Positions 12,896-17,094 of a stretch of DNA of 17,094 nt are shown here, piece after piece. Location: contig DASUFL010000017.1 of NCBI GenBank assembly GCA_036274595.1, positions 1-17,094 on the forward strand, in the 5' to 3' direction. Within the stretch, counting starts at the first letter, position 1. Every line of letters starts with the position of its first letter. The DNA is from WS-9 sp036274595. GTDB taxonomy: Bacteria > Eisenbacteria > RBG-16-71-46 > SZUA-252. The position numbers and the translations under genes are program-made. The notes below the pieces were generated by a model. The model saw only the letters and a list, made by a program, of their open reading frames with translations, was not told the origin of the DNA and ran no database searches.

Positions 12896-14560
12896 ATGGC
12901 GCACGCACAAATGAAACGGAAATCCGCCGACGCCACTGGAAGGAAACGGAAGTCCGGCTCCACCGAGCCCGAGGCCGCCGCTCCGTCGAAGAAGCAGCCG
13001 AAGATCGTGCGGCTCACCGCGACCGATCTCGCGGAGAAGCAGCGCGAGATCTCGGTCAGCGAGTTCTTCACCAAGAACCGCCATCTCCTTGGATTCGACA
13101 GTCCCGCGAAGGCTTTGCTGACGACGGTGAAGGAAGCCGTCGACAACGCGCTCGACGCGTGCGAGGAGGCGGGCATCCTTCCCGACCTCCTGCTCGAGAT
13201 CCAGGAGATCTCGGAGACCCGCTACCGGATCGCCGTCCAGGACAACGGCCCCGGCATCGTGAAGGCTCAGATCCCCAAGATCTTCGGCCAGCTCCTCTAT
13301 GGATCGAAGTTCCACCGGCTGCGCCAGTCGCGCGGCCAGCAGGGGATCGGCATCTCCGCGGCCGGGATGTACGGCCAGCTCACGACCGGCAAGCCGATCA
13401 CCGTGATCTCGCGGATCGGCGCCGGGAAGCCCGCGCACAAGTTCGACATCCAGATCGACACGCGGCGGAACGCGCCGGTCGTCGTGGCGGACCACGAAGT
13501 CGAGTGGACGCCGCAGCACGGGACGCGCGTGGAGCTCGAGATCGAGGCCACCTACAAGAAGGGGCGCCACTCGGTGGACGGCTACGTCGAGCAGACCGCG
13601 ATGGCCAATCCGCACGCACAGATCACGTACGTGGCGCCGACCGGCGAGCGGACGGAGCTGCCGCGCGTCGCGAACGAGCTTCCGAAGCCGCCGCAGGAGA
13701 TCAAGCCGCACCCGCATGGCGTGGAGCTGGGCATCCTCTTGAAGATGCTCCACGACACGAAGGCCAGGAACCTCCGCGGCTTCCTGGCCAGCGAGTTTTC
13801 GCGCGTCAGCGCCGCGGTGGCTGAGGAGATCGCCACCACGGCGGGTCTCTCCGGAGGCATGACCACACAGAAGGCGGCGCGCGAGCAGGCCGAGGCGCTC
13901 TACAAGGCGATCCAGGCCACGAAGCTCATGGCCCCGCCGTCGAACGTGCTCTCGCCGATCGGCGAGGAGCTGTTGCTCGAGGGCTTGAGGAAGCAGATCG
14001 ACGCCCGCTTCTACGCAGCGACCTCCCGGTCGCCATCGGTGTACCGCGGGAACCCGTTTCTCGTGGAGGCTGCCATCGCCTTCGGTGCGGAGCAGCTTCC
14101 GGCCGACGAGCCGGTCACGCTGATCCGATTCGCGAACCGGGTGCCGCTCCTCTACCAGCAGTCCGCCTGCGCGGTCACGAAGTCGGTGATCCAGACCAAC
14201 TGGAAGTCGTACGGCATCCAGCAGTCGCGCGGCGCGCTCCCGCTCGGCCCGATGATCCTCATGGTGCACATCGCGTCCGTCTGGGTGCCGTTCACATCGG
14301 AGTCGAAGGAAGCGGTCGCCTCGTATCCCGAGATCATGAAGGAGATCAGGCTCGCGCTTCAGGACGTCGGGCGGAAGCTCGGCATCTTCATCCGGCGCGG
14401 GATGCGGGAGGCGGACGCGGAGAAGAAGCGGTCCTACATCGAGAAGTACATCCCGCACATCGGGATCGCGCTTCAGGAGATCCTGAGCATCAGCGACAAG
14501 GAAAAGGAAAAGGTCTGCGCGACCTTGAAGGACACCCTAGAGCGGAGCCGGAAGCTATGA
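12896..14560 (+). CDS. top6B: DNA topoisomerase VI subunit B (GHKL ATPase)
   Basis: This is the ATPase subunit of a type IIB topoisomerase (A2B2) that relaxes and decatenates DNA by double-strand passage. It has 554 residues. A Lys/Arg/Ala-rich N-terminal extension (1-40) precedes the GHKL domain. The N-box is KEAVDNALDACEEAG (Glu80, Asn84), the G1 box is DNGPG (116-120) and the G2 lid is GQQGIGISAAG (147-157). The H2TH region is about 275-318 (LRGFLASEFSRVSAAVAEEI). The transducer domain carries the ATP-sensing lysine in NWKSYG (Lys437). The protein ends soon after the transducer, so it lacks the C-terminal Ig-like domain of longer euryarchaeal forms. The ATG at 12896 is chosen because family homology starts after it. 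GGACGGGAG lies just upstream, with imperfect spacing. The start overlaps subunit A at its 3' end by ATGA. All expected catalytic residues are present. Confidence 0.96.
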   Translation: MAHAQMKRKSADATGRKRKSGSTEPEAAAPSKKQPKIVRLTATDLAEKQREISVSEFFTKNRHLLGFDSPAKALLTTVKEAVDNALDACEEAGILPDLLLEIQEISETRYRIAVQDNGPGIVKAQIPKIFGQLLYGSKFHRLRQSRGQQGIGISAAGMYGQLTTGKPITVISRIGAGKPAHKFDIQIDTRRNAPVVVADHEVEWTPQHGTRVELEIEATYKKGRHSVDGYVEQTAMANPHAQITYVAPTGERTELPRVANELPKPPQEIKPHPHGVELGILLKMLHDTKARNLRGFLASEFSRVSAAVAEEIATTAGLSGGMTTQKAAREQAEALYKAIQATKLMAPPSNVLSPIGEELLLEGLRKQIDARFYAATSRSPSVYRGNPFLVEAAIAFGAEQLPADEPVTLIRFANRVPLLYQQSACAVTKSVIQTNWKSYGIQQSRGALPLGPMILMVHIASVWVPFTSESKEAVASYPEIMKEIRLALQDVGRKLGIFIRRGMREADAEKKRSYIEKYIPHIGIALQEILSISDKEKEKVCATLKDTLERSRKL

Positions 14561-15645
14561 GCGATACCAACGTCGTTCCCAAGATCAAGAAAGAGGCGAA
14601 GGCCGTCGAGGAGTCGATTCTCAAGAAGAAGACGCCCTCGTTGAAATTCCCCATCCGCTCGCTCGCGAACGTGAGGTATCTCGAGAAGGAAGGCTATTTC
14701 GAGATTCGCGGAAAGAAGAAGGAACGGACCCTCACGGTCAACACCGTGAAGACCTTCGCGCAGACGTTGCGGATGATGGCTCTGTCCAAGACGCTGGTCG
14801 AAACCGACGACATGGCCACGAAGCGAGAGGCCTACTACGTCTCCAAGAACTGGGACGACGCACGGTTCCTGGAGCAGACCGAGTCCGACACGGTGATGGA
14901 CGACGTCGAGGCCTTGTTCGAGGTCAACCGCGAGCAGCTCGGATTCGTCCCCGAGGAGAAGGGCGGCGACGTCGCCGGCACCTTGGTCGTCGTGGACAAG
15001 GACCCCGATACCGGCAAGTCGATCCGGATCGACTGCACCAAGTTCGGCTCCGGCGCGTACTCGATCCCGATCTCGGTCGAGGACCTCAAGTTCGAGACCA
15101 AGGCCAAGTTCATCCTCGTCATCGAGACCGCCGGCATGTTCCAGCGCCTCGTGAAGCATGGCTACTGGAAGAAGGCCAACTGCATCCTGGTCTCGATGGG
15201 AGGCGTGCCCACGCGCGCCTGCCGCCGGTTCATTCGCCGGCTCGCCGACTCGATGAAGATCCCCGTCTACGTCTTCGTCGACGGCGATCCCTACGGCATC
15301 AGCAACATCTACCGGACGTTCAAGGTGGGCTCCGGGAACGCAGCGCACATCAACGAGTTCTTCTGCGTTCCGCAGGCAAGGTTCCTCGGCATCACGCCCC
15401 AGGACATCATCGACTACAAGCTCCCGACCCACCCCTTGAAGGACGTCGACGTGAAGCGCGCCAAGGACGCGGTCAAGAACGACCCGTTCTTCCAGCACCA
15501 CAAGCCCTGGGCGAAGGCCATGGAGCAGCTCATGAGCATGGGGGTTCGTGCGGAGCAGCAGGCGCTCGCCGCGCACGGGCTCAACTACGTCATGGACACG
15601 TACCTGCCCGAGAAGATCGCGCACCCGGAGCGGTTCCTGCCGTAA
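14557..15645 (+). CDS. top6A: DNA topoisomerase VI subunit A (Spo11-like)
   Basis: This is the DNA-cleaving subunit, homologous to eukaryotic Spo11, with 362 residues (normal for the family). The 5Y-CAP domain has the catalytic tyrosine in TKREAYY (88-94, most likely Tyr94), which becomes covalently linked to the 5' DNA end. The Toprim domain supplies the Mg-binding residues Glu190 (LVIETAG) and Asp242/Asp244 (VDGDPYG). The conserved GVPTRACRRFIRRL (216-229) lies between them. The ATG overlaps the subunit B stop (ATGA), with GGAG 9 bases upstream inside subunit B, so stoichiometric coupled translation is likely. The sequence is rich in lysine, coded by AAG. Base composition is lower in GC than the pilT region: 32 of 60 G+C at 14581-14640 and 34 of 60 at 15061-15120, against 43 of 60 at 10681-10740. 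Both domains look intact. Confidence 0.96.
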   Translation: MSDTNVVPKIKKEAKAVEESILKKKTPSLKFPIRSLANVRYLEKEGYFEIRGKKKERTLTVNTVKTFAQTLRMMALSKTLVETDDMATKREAYYVSKNWDDARFLEQTESDTVMDDVEALFEVNREQLGFVPEEKGGDVAGTLVVVDKDPDTGKSIRIDCTKFGSGAYSIPISVEDLKFETKAKFILVIETAGMFQRLVKHGYWKKANCILVSMGGVPTRACRRFIRRLADSMKIPVYVFVDGDPYGISNIYRTFKVGSGNAAHINEFFCVPQARFLGITPQDIIDYKLPTHPLKDVDVKRAKDAVKNDPFFQHHKPWAKAMEQLMSMGVRAEQQALAAHGLNYVMDTYLPEKIAHPERFLP

Positions 15646-15690
15646 GGCAAGGTCGGGAGCGGCGGCAGGCGGTTTGTGAATTCATTCTCG

Positions 15691-15708
15691 ACTTGCCCCG
15701 GGGCAAGT
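15691..15708 (+). terminator. Perfect 18-base palindrome downstream of topoisomerase VI genes
   Basis: ACTTGCCCC is followed directly by its exact reverse complement GGGGCAAGT, 46 bases after the subunit A stop. As RNA it would fold into a 7-bp stem with a CCGG loop. CTCG just before and CGAG three bases after could lengthen it with a bulge. There is no T-run, so it is either a non-canonical terminator or a symmetric protein-binding site. Confidence 0.45.
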
Positions 15709-15711
15709 TGA

Positions 15712-15873
15712 CGAGGGTCGGAGGAGCTGAAGGGGCGCGGCGTCGAGTTCGTGGACGGAATCGCCGATCGCGGCTACGGCCTCGTCACGCACTTCAAGGT
15801 GCCGGGCGGATTCGAGGTCGAGCTCTACCAGCCGAAGTACGTGAAGTCGGGTCAGCAGACCTCAGGGCAGTAG
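15712..15873 (+). pseudogene. 3' remnant of a VOC/glyoxalase-family gene
   Basis: The frame after an in-frame TGA (15709-15711) reads 53 codons to TAG at 15871. It contains EELKGRGVEFVDG, then GYGLVTHFKVPGGFEVELYQP. This matches the usual last strand-helix-strand unit of VOC (glyoxalase/bleomycin-resistance) domains, where the final Glu of a phrase like G-F-E-V-E-L-Y is a metal ligand. Intact VOC proteins are about 120-150 residues, so more than half is missing, and no ATG or ribosome site precedes the fragment. It is probably a decayed gene end. Its last 22 bases overlap the convergent gene's end. Confidence 0.65.
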
Positions 15874-17094
15874 TACTTGTGGAAGCCCGTGTCGACGTCC
15901 AGTCGCAGACGATACATTCGACGGCGAATCGAATCGGCCTCCGGCGATGCGGGCCGGACACGGAGATACCGCTCGTAGAGCTCGAGCGCCTCCGTACGGT
16001 GGCGCTGCGCGTCCAGGCGATAGCGGGCCGGATCCAGGTAGTCCGGTATGGCTTCTGACTTGGACAAAGACCAGGCGGTCTCATGCGCTTCGGCCATGTG
16101 GAGCACGATATCGGGAGCGATGGGTGAGCTCGGGAACTTGGACAGATGGGCCTCGCTGACTCGCAGGACTTCCTTCCAGACGTCGATGTTGGTCTGACGA
16201 AGGGAATAGCAAACGTCCGTCTCCTCGAGAAATGCCTCGTCCGTCCATCGGTTTTCGCCGGGCCTCGCGGACAATTTCGCCCTGAGCCCATCATTGTAGG
16301 TCCACCCACCCCAGTGGCTCGGCTCCAGACTCCCCCCGAACGGCTTGATGACGGCGTCGATTGCTCGAGCAGCAGCAACACTATCGTCACCCAATTGAAG
16401 TGCGATCCAGGCCACCCAGCAATGCGCCGCGTAAAGCCTCGAGTCGCGTCCCTCGCCATCAAGGCGGCTCGATGCTCGTCGCAGTTCCGCAAAGACCACG
16501 GATGTGTCTGCCATGCGCGGCTTGCCCAAGGAGAGGGAGGCCGCCAGGGCGGGCACCTGCTCACGGAGCGCGTTCAGAATGGCGTTCCTGCGTGAGGGGG
16601 GCAGCGATGGGGGCCGCCACACCACATCCGAGGTGTCTCTATCACGCTCTCGAACAAGATCTAGAATGCGGCGAGAGTAGGCATTGATTTCGAGCTCCAG
16701 AATTCTGGTCTTCCAGTTCGGCCCCAGGCCGATGGAGATGTCATAGGCTGAAGTGCGGACCGACACCAAACCGCTGTCGGCTCCAGACCAATGGACCGTG
16801 CCCTTGCCTTCTGCCGCAAATTCGACGACCAGAGACCGCTGCAAATCCTTCCAAGTCCTCGGGTTCGATCCAGAGGGGGCAGCCACAACATTGCGGATCC
16901 GATGAAGAACCGGGGGGCGGTCCAGGTCGAAGTCGTGATAGTAGAATTCCCTCACACCTGATGCCTGTTCGGAACGACACCGAAAGACCCAACTGTCTTC
17001 GATGGGGAAGTGACCGTCGCTGCTCCAGGCGCGGAAGTCCTCACAGACACCCTCAGGGTCCTTTCCGCTCGGCCACACCTGACCGAGGCGTTCG
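15852..17094 (-). CDS. Unrecognised protein with TPR-like C-terminus (5' end cut by window edge)
   Basis: I do not recognise this gene. At least 413 codons are visible and the frame is open at the right edge. The in-frame GTG at 17078 is probably internal, because the reading continues upstream (ERLGQVWPSG). The N-terminal part is beta-rich with many Trp and aromatic residues (EFYYHDFDLD, VHWSGADSGL). The middle is helical. The last 110 residues look like TPR or TPR-like helices (PDIVLHMAEAHETAW, then ALELYERYLRVRPASPEADSIRRR), followed by a Cys-containing end (YYCPEVC). There are no obvious membrane segments in the visible part. Its base composition is more moderate than the left-hand genes (35 of 60 G+C at 16381-16440), which may mean different ancestry. 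It is convergent with the topoisomerase operon. Confidence 0.75.
   Translation of the reverse strand, partial: ERLGQVWPSGKDPEGVCEDFRAWSSDGHFPIEDSWVFRCRSEQASGVREFYYHDFDLDRPPVLHRIRNVVAAPSGSNPRTWKDLQRSLVVEFAAEGKGTVHWSGADSGLVSVRTSAYDISIGLGPNWKTRILELEINAYSRRILDLVRERDRDTSDVVWRPPSLPPSRRNAILNALREQVPALAASLSLGKPRMADTSVVFAELRRASSRLDGEGRDSRLYAAHCWVAWIALQLGDDSVAAARAIDAVIKPFGGSLEPSHWGGWTYNDGLRAKLSARPGENRWTDEAFLEETDVCYSLRQTNIDVWKEVLRVSEAHLSKFPSSPIAPDIVLHMAEAHETAWSLSKSEAIPDYLDPARYRLDAQRHRTEALELYERYLRVRPASPEADSIRRRMYRLRLDVDTGFHKYYCPEVC

Noticed and set aside
12791..14458. 555-codon minus-strand open frame opposite topoisomerase VI subunit B
   Set aside because: The opposite strand encodes an unmistakable Topo VI-B. 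This frame is Leu/Arg/Asp-rich low-complexity antisense reading with no recognisable motif.
1..17094. CRISPR arrays, tRNA or rRNA genes, insertion sequences, attachment sites
   Set aside because: I saw no regularly spaced repeats, no cloverleaf-type sequences, no transposase or integrase motifs and no terminal inverted repeats in the window.

Overview
The window is a GC-rich bacterial chromosomal segment, probably from an uncultured Gram-negative lineage. An outer-membrane beta-barrel protein, several signal peptides and a type IV pilus retraction ATPase point to a diderm. The secreted M6 protease seems to end in a FlgD/secretion-type module. Together with the GC content and an archaeal-type topoisomerase VI, this fits groups such as Candidatus Eisenbacteria, Gemmatimonadota or Myxococcota relatives. 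That placement is an inference; no rRNA or other phylogenetic marker is present.

Left part (1-9214, all minus strand). Read in the direction of transcription, this is a secreted glycoside-hydrolase-like protein (9214-6875), a TPR plus outer-membrane barrel protein of YaiO type (6918-5314), a membrane-anchored HEAT-repeat protein (5312-4248), a processive family 2 glycosyltransferase (4248-2797) and, 41 bases further on, a secreted M6 metalloprotease that runs off the left edge (2755-<1). The first four genes overlap or abut (44-base overlap, 1-base gap, 1-base overlap). They look like one translationally coupled machine: inner-membrane polymer synthase, HEAT partner, periplasmic hydrolase and outer-membrane exit channel. 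The layout recalls PgaABCD and E. coli YaiO/YaiP, but with a HEAT protein in the accessory position.

Middle (9293-12599, minus strand). Upstream lie a HAD phosphatase (9979-9293), a canonical PilT retraction ATPase (11118-10030) and, overlapping pilT by one base, a GspE/PilB-family protein (12599-11118). This last protein keeps its MshEN-type N-terminal domain but has lost the Walker A lysine, the Asp box and the His box. It looks like a pseudo-ATPase partner of PilT. Two GC-rich hairpins fill the gap between pilT and the HAD gene.

Right part (12600-17094). A divergent intergenic region of about 300 bases holds a plausible sigma70-like promoter for a plus-strand pair, topoisomerase VI subunit B (12896-14560) and subunit A (14557-15645), overlapping by ATGA. 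Topo VI is typical of archaea and plants and uncommon in bacteria. Both subunits keep their catalytic motifs. Downstream are a perfect 18-base palindrome, a start-less 3' remnant of a VOC/glyoxalase-type gene (15712-15873), and a convergent unrecognised protein (17094-15852) of more moderate GC that runs off the right edge.

Most other long open frames here, on both strands, are antisense or out-of-frame shadows caused by the GC-rich codon pattern.
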